A stretch of DNA of 64,000 nucleotides from Candidatus Poribacteria bacterium (GTDB lineage Bacteria > Poribacteria > WGA-4E > PCPOR2b), in assembly GCA_003635265.1 (NCBI GenBank), contig PYIZ01000034.1, positions 228,242 to 292,241 of the forward strand. Reading direction: 5' to 3'. Of the stretch, positions 1 to 8,862 are shown in pieces. A model generated the notes under the pieces. That model was given only the letters and a program-made list of their open reading frames with translations. It made no database searches and had not been told where the DNA came from. Numbering within the stretch: the first letter of the stretch is position 1; every line of letters begins with the position of its first letter. Made by a program: the position numbers and the translations under genes.

Positions 1-1
1 A

Positions 2-1006
2 TTTCTCGGTGGTCGCAACTCGCTCGGTCGCGATGGTTTCAGGAAGACCAAACTTGCCGCGCTTCTGCCGATTGTCATCCCTCCCAACGGCTGCTACGTG
101 CGGGATGAGGATTTTAGCCTTCAGTTGACGCAACAGGGTATGTACCATCCGATCACCCGCTTGGGGGATACGCAAGCAAAAGTCGAAGCCTTATGGCGCG
201 ATTTACCGCCGCTGCCGCGTCGGTTGGGGGGATTTGAACTCAAGGGTGGGGCAACAACACTCGCCGAGCATCAATCAGATAGAAACCAGACGACGCTGCC
301 GATCATGATCTTTCAACGTTCAGGATTGGGCAAAAGCCTCTTAATTGCGGCTGAAGGGCTATGGAATTGGGGATTTGGTGTATGGAACTTCAAAGATGAG
401 GACGATACTTATCCTCGCTTTTGGGGACAGACGATTCGCTGGATGGCAACGCGGACGGATACGAAACGGATCAATGTCACGACAGATTTGACGACCTATT
501 CAGTTGGCGATGAGGTCCAGATCATTGCGTATGCCTACAATGAAAGCTATCAGCCGATGGTCGCGGCAGATCTTAAAATCGAAGTGACACCACCGGACGG
601 AAAGCATTTTCAAGTCCGAACCAGTGTAACTTCACAGAATCTTGGCACCTATCGTGCTCAGTTCCGTGCAAACCAAAAAGGAGCGTACCACATTCGTGCT
701 TCAGGTGTAGATCGTTCTGTCTCGCTTGGTGAAGATTCAACAGAAATCTTCGCTGAATCTCCGTTGGCGGAGTTTGAGAATCCACAACTCAACGAGGATC
801 TGCTTAAGCAGCTTGCAGCAAAAACTAACGGTCACTACACCTCGATCGCCGATGCTGCGTCTTTACCAGATAAGATAAAGCCGGTCCAAGAATCTGTCTT
901 TGCGGTTCAAGAACGTGAGTTGTGGGATAATCCGATCGTCCTAATCCTTGCGGTTGGGTTCTTGGGAACAGAATGGTTTTTGCGCATGCGGAGAGGGCTA
1001 GTATAG
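2..1006 (+). CDS. Large membrane protein, amidotransferase/VWA type, C-terminal part
   Basis: The reading frame is open from the first bases, so the true start lies upstream of the window and only the last ~335 residues are seen. The visible N-terminal stretch (FLGGRNSLGRDGF, then LLPIVIPPN) resembles the end of the glutamine-amidotransferase-like fold found in Bat-type membrane proteins. A beta-rich Ig-like segment follows, and a single membrane segment near the C-terminus (NPIVLILAVGFLGTEWFL) ends in a short basic tail. The stop abuts the next gene, a DUF4159 protein, and this pairing is common in aerotolerance-like (Bat/MoxR) operons. Family assignment is by resemblance only. Confidence 0.7.
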   Translation, partial: FLGGRNSLGRDGFRKTKLAALLPIVIPPNGCYVRDEDFSLQLTQQGMYHPITRLGDTQAKVEALWRDLPPLPRRLGGFELKGGATTLAEHQSDRNQTTLPIMIFQRSGLGKSLLIAAEGLWNWGFGVWNFKDEDDTYPRFWGQTIRWMATRTDTKRINVTTDLTTYSVGDEVQIIAYAYNESYQPMVAADLKIEVTPPDGKHFQVRTSVTSQNLGTYRAQFRANQKGAYHIRASGVDRSVSLGEDSTEIFAESPLAEFENPQLNEDLLKQLAAKTNGHYTSIADAASLPDKIKPVQESVFAVQERELWDNPIVLILAVGFLGTEWFLRMRRGLV

Positions 1007-1015
1007 TTGAGAGCT

Positions 1016-1717
1016 ATGATGGATAGAACAGTTTGGCATCAAATAAATCGCGCATTATATTTAACGTTTTGCGTTATGTTTAGTACCGTTCTGGTATTTG
1101 GATCCGCGCAAAGTGCAGGAGAGAAATTTGTCATCGCGCAAGTGCAATACGGTGGTGGTGGCGATTGGTACGGCGATCAGACTACCATTTCCAACTGGCT
1201 AAAAATACTTCGCGTTAGAACGGATATTGAGGCAGCGGAAGAACGTGTGATTGTAAAATTGACGGATCGGAATCTGTACCAATACCCGATGCTCTACATT
1301 GTGGGTCACGGCAATATTCGCTTCAGTAAAGAAGAGATCGAGGCGCTGCGTTTCTATTTGACGCACGGCGGCTTTCTTTTTGTGAATGACGATTACGGGT
1401 TGGATGAGAGTTTCCGCCGTGAAATACGCCGTGTGTTTCCCGATCAGGCACTGCAACCTATACCGAATTCACATCTCATCTACCACTGCTTCTACGATTT
1501 TCCGAATGGGGTTCCGAAAATTCACGAACACGATGGAGAACCCGCGCAGGGGTTGGGGTTATTCCACGAAGGTCGAATGGTCGTTTATTACGTCTACAGC
1601 TCAGATATTGGGGATGGTCTAGAAGATCCGAAGGTCCATCCCAAAGATACGCCACAGGTCCGCGAACTGGCTGCAAAGATGGCAGTTAATATTGCAGTTT
1701 ATGTCCTGACCCACTAA
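1016..1717 (+). CDS. DUF4159 domain protein, exported
   Basis: The frame opens with TTG at 1007, immediately after the upstream stop, but ATG at 1016 or 1019 is a more likely start. A hydrophobic leader (ALYLTFCVMFSTVLVFGSAQS) suggests export. The rest matches the DUF4159 pattern: FVIAQVQYGGGGDWYGD, then YIVGHGNIRFS, then LTHGGFLFVNDDYG, and a late HPKDTPQ segment. The fold is amidotransferase-like but no catalytic role is established. It follows directly after the amidotransferase-like membrane protein, as in the Bat/MoxR-linked operons where DUF4159 is usually found. About 233 residues, a normal length for the domain. Confidence 0.8.
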   Translation: MMDRTVWHQINRALYLTFCVMFSTVLVFGSAQSAGEKFVIAQVQYGGGGDWYGDQTTISNWLKILRVRTDIEAAEERVIVKLTDRNLYQYPMLYIVGHGNIRFSKEEIEALRFYLTHGGFLFVNDDYGLDESFRREIRRVFPDQALQPIPNSHLIYHCFYDFPNGVPKIHEHDGEPAQGLGLFHEGRMVVYYVYSSDIGDGLEDPKVHPKDTPQVRELAAKMAVNIAVYVLTH

Positions 1718-1752
1718 ATGAGAATGCTACAAAGGAATGGAGGTGAATGTGC

Positions 1753-2490
1753 ATGATAACCATTCATACCCAGCCCATTGGCGACAAGGTGTTGCTACCG
1801 AATGACGAATTGGAGAAACTGATTGAGCTAGCACGGCAGAAACAGGAAATTAAAGCCGAACGTTTGGCGGTTTCTGATTTTCCGCCGGATCCGAAAGCAC
1901 TAACTGTGAAGATGACTTATGAGGAATTCCTCGAATGGTTGGACGAAGATACCCATGCGGAGTGGATCAATGGAGAGGTAATTTTCATGACGCCGATATC
2001 GATTGAACATCAGAATTTAGGACGTTTCTTGCTATCATTGATTTCACACTTTGCTGACCTTCATCAGTTAGGCGTTGTCGCTTATGATCCATTTCAGATG
2101 AAAACGGCCCCTGAGTTGCCAAGTAGAGCACCCGATATTTTGTTCGTTGCAAACGAAAATTTGTCCCGTTTGGAGGAGACATATCTAAATGGTCCCGCAG
2201 ATTTGGTGGTGGAAATTATTAGCCCCGGAAGCCGTGGAACAGATCGAGGAGACAAATTCTATGAATACGAAGAAGGTGGTGTGTGCGAATACTGGTTGAT
2301 AGATCCACAGCGTCACCAAGCCGAATTCTATCTGCGTGGTGAAGATGGTATTTATTGCTTGGCACCTATCAGCAAGGAGGGTATTTTTCGCAGTGCTGTG
2401 CTGAAGGGTTTGTGGTTAAAGACAGATTGGCTCTGGAAAGAATCAATGCCGTCAGTTTTGGAGGTGTTAAAGGAGTGGGGGTTGGTTTAG
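1753..2490 (+). CDS. Uma2 family endonuclease (PD-(D/E)XK fold)
   Basis: Uma2 proteins have a restriction-nuclease-like fold; their biological role is poorly known. Family hallmarks visible here are EEFLEWLDED, the catalytic-type EWINGEVIFM, PDILFV, LVVEIISPGSRGTD, and the C-terminal YEYEEGGVCEYWLIDP. An ATG at 1747 is also in frame, but the Shine-Dalgarno GGAGGTG at 1739-1745 is better spaced for ATG 1753. The N-terminal ~50 residues are a charged extension before the domain. It sits between DUF4159 and DUF4175 genes, where a nuclease is not expected, so it may be a late insertion into the operon. Confidence 0.85.
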   Translation: MITIHTQPIGDKVLLPNDELEKLIELARQKQEIKAERLAVSDFPPDPKALTVKMTYEEFLEWLDEDTHAEWINGEVIFMTPISIEHQNLGRFLLSLISHFADLHQLGVVAYDPFQMKTAPELPSRAPDILFVANENLSRLEETYLNGPADLVVEIISPGSRGTDRGDKFYEYEEGGVCEYWLIDPQRHQAEFYLRGEDGIYCLAPISKEGIFRSAVLKGLWLKTDWLWKESMPSVLEVLKEWGLV

Positions 2491-2568
2491 CTGCTCCCTC
2501 ATTTGTTCAGGTGCTTATTTACGCATTACTTTTTACAATTCCGCCATAATACTTATGGAGGTCGCGGT

Positions 2569-5500
2569 GTGTCAAACTTAAAGACAGAACAAAGTTATCA
2601 AGACATTATTAAACGGCTTCACTCATTGCGAAAGCAGTGGCGAATGCTGCTTTTCTCCCACAGTTTACTTCGGTGGTCGGGTACGCTTGCCCTCGCTCTT
2701 GCCCTTGCCTTCATCATTGATCAGATTCTGCCGTTACCGCGCCTTTTCCGCATGGGCTTAGTGTTGCTGTGGTTAGGGATCGGTGTGTACGCAGCGTTTC
2801 GATACCTGATTCAGCCTGTATTCCAAAAACTGACAGACGCTCGTGTGGCTGCTTATGTTGAAGATCAATATCCCGGATTTGAAAACCGTATTTTGAGTGC
2901 CGTCCAACTCAAGCCAGAAATGGAGAACAACCGCTTCGGGTATGCCTTGGAGTTCATAGAAAGGTTGATTGAAAGTACACATCAATTGATGGACGAGATC
3001 GAAAGCCGAAAGGTCTTCTCGCGAGAGTTTATGAAGCTCAAGCGGTATGGTGGTTTTGCCCTTATTGCTTTTGTGTTGCTGTTTATTACTCTCTTCATCT
3101 TCCCGTCCGCAGCAAAGGATTTTGCACAAGCATTCGCTGAACTCCCCAAAACGCCGCAGGATATTCTCGTCGTCCAGATCGATGAGGTTCAGCCGGGGAA
3201 CCTACGAATACAATCCGGGACGGCTGTCACTATCGCCGCGAAAGTGACAGGGCACTTTGGGGCACCCGTGCACCTCTATTATCGTGTGGGAGGCGGAGGT
3301 GAAACGCAGGAACCAGCAAGCGCATGGCGTAATCTATTGATGACAAGAGATGAAACCGAAATCGCTTACCGCTTCACGTTCAAAAACGTCACGCAATCAA
3401 TGGAATACTACATCGCAGTAAAAGAGACAAAATCAGAACCCTTCCAAATTACCGTCCTCCGAGCACCAATCGTAAACCGCTTCCAACTCAAACTCAACTA
3501 CCCGAAATACACGCAGCTTTCCCCGCAGGTACTTGAGGAAAATCTTGGCGATGTCACTACCCTTATTGGAACAATGGTTCATTTTGAGGGAGATGGAAAT
3601 CAACCAATCGCTTCAGCAAGGCTGGTCTTTGAAGAATCGAATCCAGTCAAACTTACAGTCTCAGAAGGCATCCGGTTGTCCGGTAGCTTTATCGTCCAGC
3701 GTAGCGAAAAGTATCATATTGAACTGATTGACATTGATAACATATCAAACGCGCAACCGATTGCGTACACGATTCACGCGATTGAGGACGCTGCACCTCA
3801 AATCGAGATTGTTGCGCCGGGGAAAGATGTTGTGCTTGATGACTCGATGATTGTTTCTCTGCAACTCGACGCGAAAGATGACTACGGTGTAGAGAAAATT
3901 CAACTGGTTTATCGGGTTGAGGGTACAGACGATGACGTAGTAACCCCTTTGAAAACGTGGAATCCAACGGATGCGCCAGTCTTTATCGAATTTCCTTGGG
4001 ACATCGATCCGATGGGGCTGTATCCGGGAGATATCATCTCTTACCACGCCGAGGCAATTGATGCGGATAATGTTTCTGGACCAAACGTTGGCAAATCAAA
4101 TATCTATTCGATCCGTTTTCCCACCCTAGCAGAACTCTACGATGCGGTCGAATCTGAACAAGACGTAGAGATGCAAGGGCTTGAAGCGTTACACGATGAT
4201 CAGGCAGAGCAAACTGCGATAGTCGATGAGCTGCTAGATAAAATACGTAAGAGCCAAGAACTGACTCTGAAAGATGAGAAACTGATGGAGCAGGTTCTCA
4301 AAAATCAGCAAGAGATTGAGAAAACAACAAAGGATCTGATTGAGGAGATGAAGCAAACCACTGAGCAGATGCAGAAACAACAGCTGTTCGATATGCAGAC
4401 GGTTGAGAAGTTTCAGGAGTTGCAAGAGTTAATGAATCAGGCTCTCTCAGAGGAACATAAGGAGTTGTTACGCAAGTTAGCTGAAGCATTAGAGATGCAG
4501 GAGTTATCCGAGCAAGAGCAGAAGTTAATGGAAGCAAACTTTAATCAAGAACGGTTTCTTCAACAGCTTGATCGGTTGAAAGATCTCTATAAACAGATGC
4601 TCATTCAGCAGAAGCTAGAAGCGGCGGTTAATCAGACGAAGGAACTCGCTGAACGCCAAGAACGTTTAATGGAACAGTTGAGGGATCTTGCTGACCAAGT
4701 TAATCAGAACAATGCGCTAGATGAGGTCCAGGGTGTCGACACGCCTCGATCGGATCCAAAACAGCTTGCTAATCAAGAAGAGCGTATTGCAGAGGGGATG
4801 GAGGACCTGCACCAAACTCTCGATGAGCTCGGGGAGGAAATGTCAGAATTAGAGAATCTCAAACGGATTGCTGATGAAATCAAGCGGCTGAATCAATTCG
4901 CACGAGACGTACAGATCGCGCAAGACCTCCGATCTGCAACCCAACAGATGCGCAGCAGTCAGATGCAGCGTGCAGTGGAGTCTGGAGCGGCGGCGCAGCA
5001 AGGACTTACCGAACTACATCAAGGACTGGATAATGCACTGGAGTTTATGGAAGGTGGAAACGCAGAGGAGACGTTGACCGCAATACGCGAGGCGGTGCGG
5101 AGTGGTCTCTATCTCTCAAGAACCCATGAGGAAGCGATTGAGGGAACTGACGAAATTTTGCGATCTGGGCATGGACAGTATTTACCGGGTGAAGTGAAAC
5201 AGTTGCAGGGACTCGCGGCAAGCGAATTAGGACTCGCAGCGGGACTCAACCTGCTAGCGGATCGGCTTTGGGAATTAGGCACGAACCAGATGCAAATTGA
5301 CCCCAAAACTGTCTGGAGGCTTAACGCTGCTGCCGATGCCTTTGAACGTTCTGCACGAGCGTTGGAAGACCGGAAGCCGAACCTCGCTGTCCCAATTCAG
5401 AAGCAGGGACTCGCAGACCTTAATCAAGCGGTTGCTGATCTGCTCAAAGCGATGGATGAAATGAACCAACAGATGGGTGAAGCCGGGATGCAAAATATGC

Positions 5501-6051
5501 TGGAACAACTTGAACAACTGGCACAAAGTCAGGGACAACTGAACGAAATGGCACAGCAGTTGAACCAGCAGATGCGGAGACAAGGACGCACACCAAGCAA
5601 TGAGCAGCTGCTTCAGCGGATGGCGTATGAGCAGCAAATGATTCGGGAAGCCACAGAACGGGTAGCGGACATGATGGAAAGGCTGTCAGAAATGCTCGGC
5701 GATCTCAACAGCATCGCTGAAGAGATGAAAGAGGTGGAAGGCGAACTTCAGCAAGGTAACCTAAATCAGCAGGTGCTAGACAAACAGCGGGAGATCTTGA
5801 CACGGATGCTCGAGAGTTCCAAATCGTTGCAGAAGCGGGAAGTCAGTAAGAGAAGGAAGAGTGAAGTTGCCAAAACACCAACAGCCGCCGGAGATGATGC
5901 TCCCCCACTCGACCCCAAGCTGCTAGAAACCATCCAGCAAATTGAATCGAATCTCAGGTCTGGAGAGCAGGAAAGTTTGCCACCGCGGTATCGAGAACTG
6001 ATTCAGCAGTATTTCAAAGCGTTATCCGAGCAGACACAAAAAAAATTGTAG
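2569..6051 (+). CDS. DUF4175-like membrane protein with very long coiled coil
   Basis: The likely start is GTG 2569, with GGAGGT at 2557-2562, giving about 1160 residues. Two membrane segments lie in the first ~100 residues and a third around residue 170 (GGFALIAFVLLFITLFIFP). Ig-like beta-rich domains follow (LKLNYPKYT region). From about residue 520 to the end the protein is extremely rich in Gln, Glu, Leu and Met with heptad spacing, predicting hundreds of residues of coiled coil. This architecture matches DUF4175-type proteins next to DUF4159 and amidotransferase/VWA membrane proteins. It probably acts as an envelope scaffold; no enzymatic motif is visible. Confidence 0.75.
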   Translation: MSNLKTEQSYQDIIKRLHSLRKQWRMLLFSHSLLRWSGTLALALALAFIIDQILPLPRLFRMGLVLLWLGIGVYAAFRYLIQPVFQKLTDARVAAYVEDQYPGFENRILSAVQLKPEMENNRFGYALEFIERLIESTHQLMDEIESRKVFSREFMKLKRYGGFALIAFVLLFITLFIFPSAAKDFAQAFAELPKTPQDILVVQIDEVQPGNLRIQSGTAVTIAAKVTGHFGAPVHLYYRVGGGGETQEPASAWRNLLMTRDETEIAYRFTFKNVTQSMEYYIAVKETKSEPFQITVLRAPIVNRFQLKLNYPKYTQLSPQVLEENLGDVTTLIGTMVHFEGDGNQPIASARLVFEESNPVKLTVSEGIRLSGSFIVQRSEKYHIELIDIDNISNAQPIAYTIHAIEDAAPQIEIVAPGKDVVLDDSMIVSLQLDAKDDYGVEKIQLVYRVEGTDDDVVTPLKTWNPTDAPVFIEFPWDIDPMGLYPGDIISYHAEAIDADNVSGPNVGKSNIYSIRFPTLAELYDAVESEQDVEMQGLEALHDDQAEQTAIVDELLDKIRKSQELTLKDEKLMEQVLKNQQEIEKTTKDLIEEMKQTTEQMQKQQLFDMQTVEKFQELQELMNQALSEEHKELLRKLAEALEMQELSEQEQKLMEANFNQERFLQQLDRLKDLYKQMLIQQKLEAAVNQTKELAERQERLMEQLRDLADQVNQNNALDEVQGVDTPRSDPKQLANQEERIAEGMEDLHQTLDELGEEMSELENLKRIADEIKRLNQFARDVQIAQDLRSATQQMRSSQMQRAVESGAAAQQGLTELHQGLDNALEFMEGGNAEETLTAIREAVRSGLYLSRTHEEAIEGTDEILRSGHGQYLPGEVKQLQGLAASELGLAAGLNLLADRLWELGTNQMQIDPKTVWRLNAAADAFERSARALEDRKPNLAVPIQKQGLADLNQAVADLLKAMDEMNQQMGEAGMQNMLEQLEQLAQSQGQLNEMAQQLNQQMRRQGRTPSNEQLLQRMAYEQQMIREATERVADMMERLSEMLGDLNSIAEEMKEVEGELQQGNLNQQVLDKQREILTRMLESSKSLQKREVSKRRKSEVAKTPTAAGDDAPPLDPKLLETIQQIESNLRSGEQESLPPRYRELIQQYFKALSEQTQKKL

Positions 6052-6292
6052 CCTCATATAAAAGGAAAGTACACAGCACGACTATACGCTGTAAAAGTCA
6101 CCGCGAATCGACACGAATCATCACGATTTTTTTTAGGGGTTAGGCCCACTCACAGATCTGCACCACTTGCGCAGGATCAAGCGTATAACGGTGTCACCCA
6201 AGATGTGGATCGCAGATTAGGCAATCTGCGCCACAACTCGCCTTTTCAAAATATCAAAGACAGCCGATGATACCAACGATGGGAGCACTTCT

Positions 6293-7462
6293 ATGATTGA
6301 TAAAGAAAATGATAACCTTGAGACATTCTCTTGGAAAGAGCACCGGGTGCTTGTCGGGGATGGCAAGGGTGGATATATGTCGCTTCCGGCGGAATATCAG
6401 TTTCTGCCTCGATTTGGTGAAGCCAAAGTCGTACCGTTCGGTCTGGCAAAGATGGATAATGGAGAGATCTTGCTACTGGGCGCTGCAAAGACAGATCGCA
6501 CCACCTTTCAAAATGGTGAAGAAACTGTCGCTGCCATTAGTGCGGACGATGGGGCGACTTGGAGTGATTATCAGGCGATTGGCTATGGCCGTCCCGTTAT
6601 GTTGACCGATCTGGGCGGCGGCACCCTCAGTTACAATGACGGGGGACTGATGGCAGAGGACGGCTCGTCACTGCGCTTCAGCCACGACTATGGTCGCACA
6701 TGGTCGGAACGCGTTCCGTTGGCAAAGGCACCGGATGGGAAAGACTTCTGTTCGGAAGGCAATCCCCTTGTAGATCGCGACGCTCAAGGTCATGCCACGC
6801 GGATTGGGTGGACCGGTCAGACGTTTCCGGACAACTTCAGTTTCGATAAAGCGATTTGTGGCTGTGTCCGGTGGTCAAACGATGGTGGACGCACATGGGA
6901 AAACCATAGTTGGCCCGATGCGTGGAAGTGGCAGGATACCTACGAAGGGGTGACGTATGACCGCGGTTGCGGGGAAGGTGCAATGGTTCGCGCTGCCAAC
7001 GGCTGGATCATTGCTGCGATACGCACCGATATGCTCGGCAAGTACATTAAGTATCATTACGATAACTTCGAGGGAACAGGTATTTCAATCTCTAAAGACG
7101 ATGGGGTAACGTGGTCGCCGGTTGAGCATCTGTTGGAAGCAGGTCGGATGCACGCCAATCTCCTCCGACTCCCAAACGATGATCTCGTGATGACTGTCAT
7201 CCGACGGTTAGACATCCGCGGTGGTAAATTTGCCAGTTATCGGCGCGGCTGCGATGCCCTCGTCAGCCACGATCACGGTCAGACGTGGAACCTAGATCGG
7301 ATGTACATCCTTGACGATTGGTCGTACAACAACCCTGACCAGTGGTATGAATGCGTTTCTGGACACCTGTATTCGACTTCGATGGGCGATGGTTCGGTGC
7401 TGACCGCATACGGTCATTATCCCAACGGCGGTGTCCTTATAAAATGGAGACCTAAAACGTGA
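6293..7462 (+). CDS. Exo-alpha-sialidase-like Asp-box (BNR) protein
   Basis: The protein has 389 residues, starts at ATG 6293, and has GGGAG at 6281-6285. Five Asp-box repeats of the S-x-D-x-G-x-T-W type are visible: SADDGATWSD, SHDYGRTWSE, SNDGGRTWEN, SKDDGVTWSP and SHDHGQTWNL. This is diagnostic of the six-bladed propeller of the sialidase superfamily. Sialidases release terminal sialic acids from glycans, and many relatives act on other sugars or are non-catalytic. No signal peptide is evident at the N-terminus (MIDKENDNLETFSW), so it may be cytoplasmic. It is a single gene, with the dioxygenase on the opposite strand after it. Confidence 0.8.
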   Translation: MIDKENDNLETFSWKEHRVLVGDGKGGYMSLPAEYQFLPRFGEAKVVPFGLAKMDNGEILLLGAAKTDRTTFQNGEETVAAISADDGATWSDYQAIGYGRPVMLTDLGGGTLSYNDGGLMAEDGSSLRFSHDYGRTWSERVPLAKAPDGKDFCSEGNPLVDRDAQGHATRIGWTGQTFPDNFSFDKAICGCVRWSNDGGRTWENHSWPDAWKWQDTYEGVTYDRGCGEGAMVRAANGWIIAAIRTDMLGKYIKYHYDNFEGTGISISKDDGVTWSPVEHLLEAGRMHANLLRLPNDDLVMTVIRRLDIRGGKFASYRRGCDALVSHDHGQTWNLDRMYILDDWSYNNPDQWYECVSGHLYSTSMGDGSVLTAYGHYPNGGVLIKWRPKT

Positions 7463-7558
7463 TGCGTGAAACGTAAGAACCATTTGTCATTAGTTCATTG
7501 GTGTTGGGTTTCACGGTTCCTGTTCAACCCAACCTACAACACTCCCAGAACAGAAGAC

Positions 7559-7582
7559 GGGCGGGGCAACCCCGCCCCTACG
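7559..7582. repeat. GC-rich REP-like hairpin
   Basis: An 8-bp perfect stem GGGCGGGG/CCCCGCCC with loop CAA is followed by CTACG. A near copy is at 23897-23919. It lies between the convergent sialidase and dioxygenase genes and may also act as a bidirectional terminator, although no clear U-tract follows. Confidence 0.65.
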
Positions 7583-7604
7583 AAAGCTCCTACAATCTGC
7601 ATCT

Positions 7605-8450
7605 TTACCAATCACCCGGCGGTGCAGACGGTGCGCCGTAGGGCTTGTAATTGGGACCCCTACCGTAACGCAGGGGCCACCCTTGCCCCCCAATCCAGCG
7701 AAATTCTTCCTTCTTCCCGCAGAGCCAGTAGAACATGTGAGCACTTTGGAAACGGTTAGGACCGTAGTCCGCAGCTTCAAAGTTGAAGTCCGGCTCAATT
7801 ATCCAATCCCGTTCCGGCGGCATGGTTCGCCAGTAATTGTACTTCAACATGTGACGCAGCCCTTCCGCCGTCGAGGCGGAGCGACGGTGCCAGATCGAGT
7901 AAACTGTGAGGAAGATTGAACCCGCAGGCGCAGTCGTTTTCACCGATCCCCGAATGTTACCGTAGTGACTCATGTAACGCGCAGAGGCGTTGAAAAGGTG
8001 TGAACCGGGCAATACTTCGGTGGGACCGAACGCTTCCGGCGTATCTTGCGGATAGTAAAACACTTGCAGATAATTCAATTCAGGACCCCATTTGGAGCCA
8101 GCATCCCGATGCCATGATTGACCTGACATCGGACATTTGACCCGATGCTGACTCATCATAACTGGCAGTCCGAAGTTTTTGCCGAGTAATGACCGGACAG
8201 CACCGGCTGCTTGTGGATTGAGTATAACATTATCGACGAACCAGTCCTCTTTGAGGATTTCTGCCGGTTCAAAATAGGTGTTCTCTTCCAGATACGCAAA
8301 TGTTCTGCGGTTAATCTCGTCTGGCACGACCCCTTCCAATACGAGAAAACCGTGTTGGCAGAACTCCAGCATCTGATTGTCTGTCAAGGTTGGGGGACAG
8401 TCATACGTCCTGCGTTCTAAGTTAAACCGTTCCTCTTCTGTCAATTCCAT
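7605..8450 (-). CDS. Phytanoyl-CoA dioxygenase (PhyH) family protein
   Basis: A member of the Fe(II)/2-oxoglutarate oxygenase superfamily, 281 residues. The iron ligands are visible: H114 and D116 in SWHRDAG, and H188 in YSIWHRR, with R199 (GLRHML) the likely 2-oxoglutarate anchor. The double-stranded beta-helix core includes EVLPGSHLF. The substrate cannot be told from sequence; relatives hydroxylate lipids or small metabolites. The start ATG 8450 has a very strong ribosome site (AGGAGGAGG, 8466-8458) and lies only ~27 bases after the 3' end of rnpB, with no terminator between them, so rnpB transcripts may continue into this gene. Confidence 0.9.
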   Translation of the reverse strand: MELTEEERFNLERRTYDCPPTLTDNQMLEFCQHGFLVLEGVVPDEINRRTFAYLEENTYFEPAEILKEDWFVDNVILNPQAAGAVRSLLGKNFGLPVMMSQHRVKCPMSGQSWHRDAGSKWGPELNYLQVFYYPQDTPEAFGPTEVLPGSHLFNASARYMSHYGNIRGSVKTTAPAGSIFLTVYSIWHRRSASTAEGLRHMLKYNYWRTMPPERDWIIEPDFNFEAADYGPNRFQSAHMFYWLCGKKEEFRWIGGQGWPLRYGRGPNYKPYGAPSAPPGDW

Positions 8451-8476
8451 TCGGGATCCTCCTCCTGATAAAGGGG

Positions 8477-8847
8477 CTTGAGTTGGGAATAAGCCGGTTT
8501 CTGTCCCCCGATTTGCTCTCGCGCCTCGGGGTGGTGATCATTCATCTAGGATTGATGTTACCATCAACCTCAAGCAGTCATACCCGAGGACTAGGCGGGC
8601 GCACCCAATACATCCTCCTATTCGACCTTGCTCTAGATGGGGTTTACCGAGCTTCCGATGTCACCATCGGAACTGGTGCGCTTTTACCGCACCGTTTCAC
8701 CTGTACAACGCCGAAACGTTGTAGTCTGCTTTCTGTTGCACTATCCATAGCGTCGCCGCTCCTGGGGGTTACCCAGCATCCCGCCCTGTAGAGTCCGGAC
8801 TTTCCTCATCCCGATCTCTCGGAACGCGATCACCTACCCAACTCAAG
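8477..8847 (-). ncRNA. rnpB: RNase P RNA (bacterial type A)
   Basis: Read on the minus strand, the RNA carries the universal conserved blocks: GAGGAAAGTCCGGAC near the 5' end, ACAGGTGAAACGG in the middle, GGTAAACCCC, and the 3' ACAGAAACCGGCTTA. The 5' end CTTGAGTTGGG pairs with the 3' end CCCAACTCAAG to form helix P1, which fixes the ends at about 8847 and 8477 (about 371 nt). This is the catalytic RNA that matures tRNA 5' ends. An open reading frame across it on the plus strand is spurious. Confidence 0.97.
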
Positions 8848-8856
8848 CGTTTGAGT

Positions 8857-8862
8857 ATGATA
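8857..8862 (-). promoter_or_regulatory. Probable -10 element of the rnpB promoter
   Basis: On the minus strand TGG-TATCAT forms an extended -10 box placed about 8-10 bases before the mature 5' end of RNase P RNA. The -35 region is weak, as is common for extended -10 promoters. Confidence 0.45.

Noticed and set aside
8483..8791. Plus-strand open frame of 102 codons
   Set aside because: It lies entirely inside RNase P RNA on the opposite strand and has no ribosome site.
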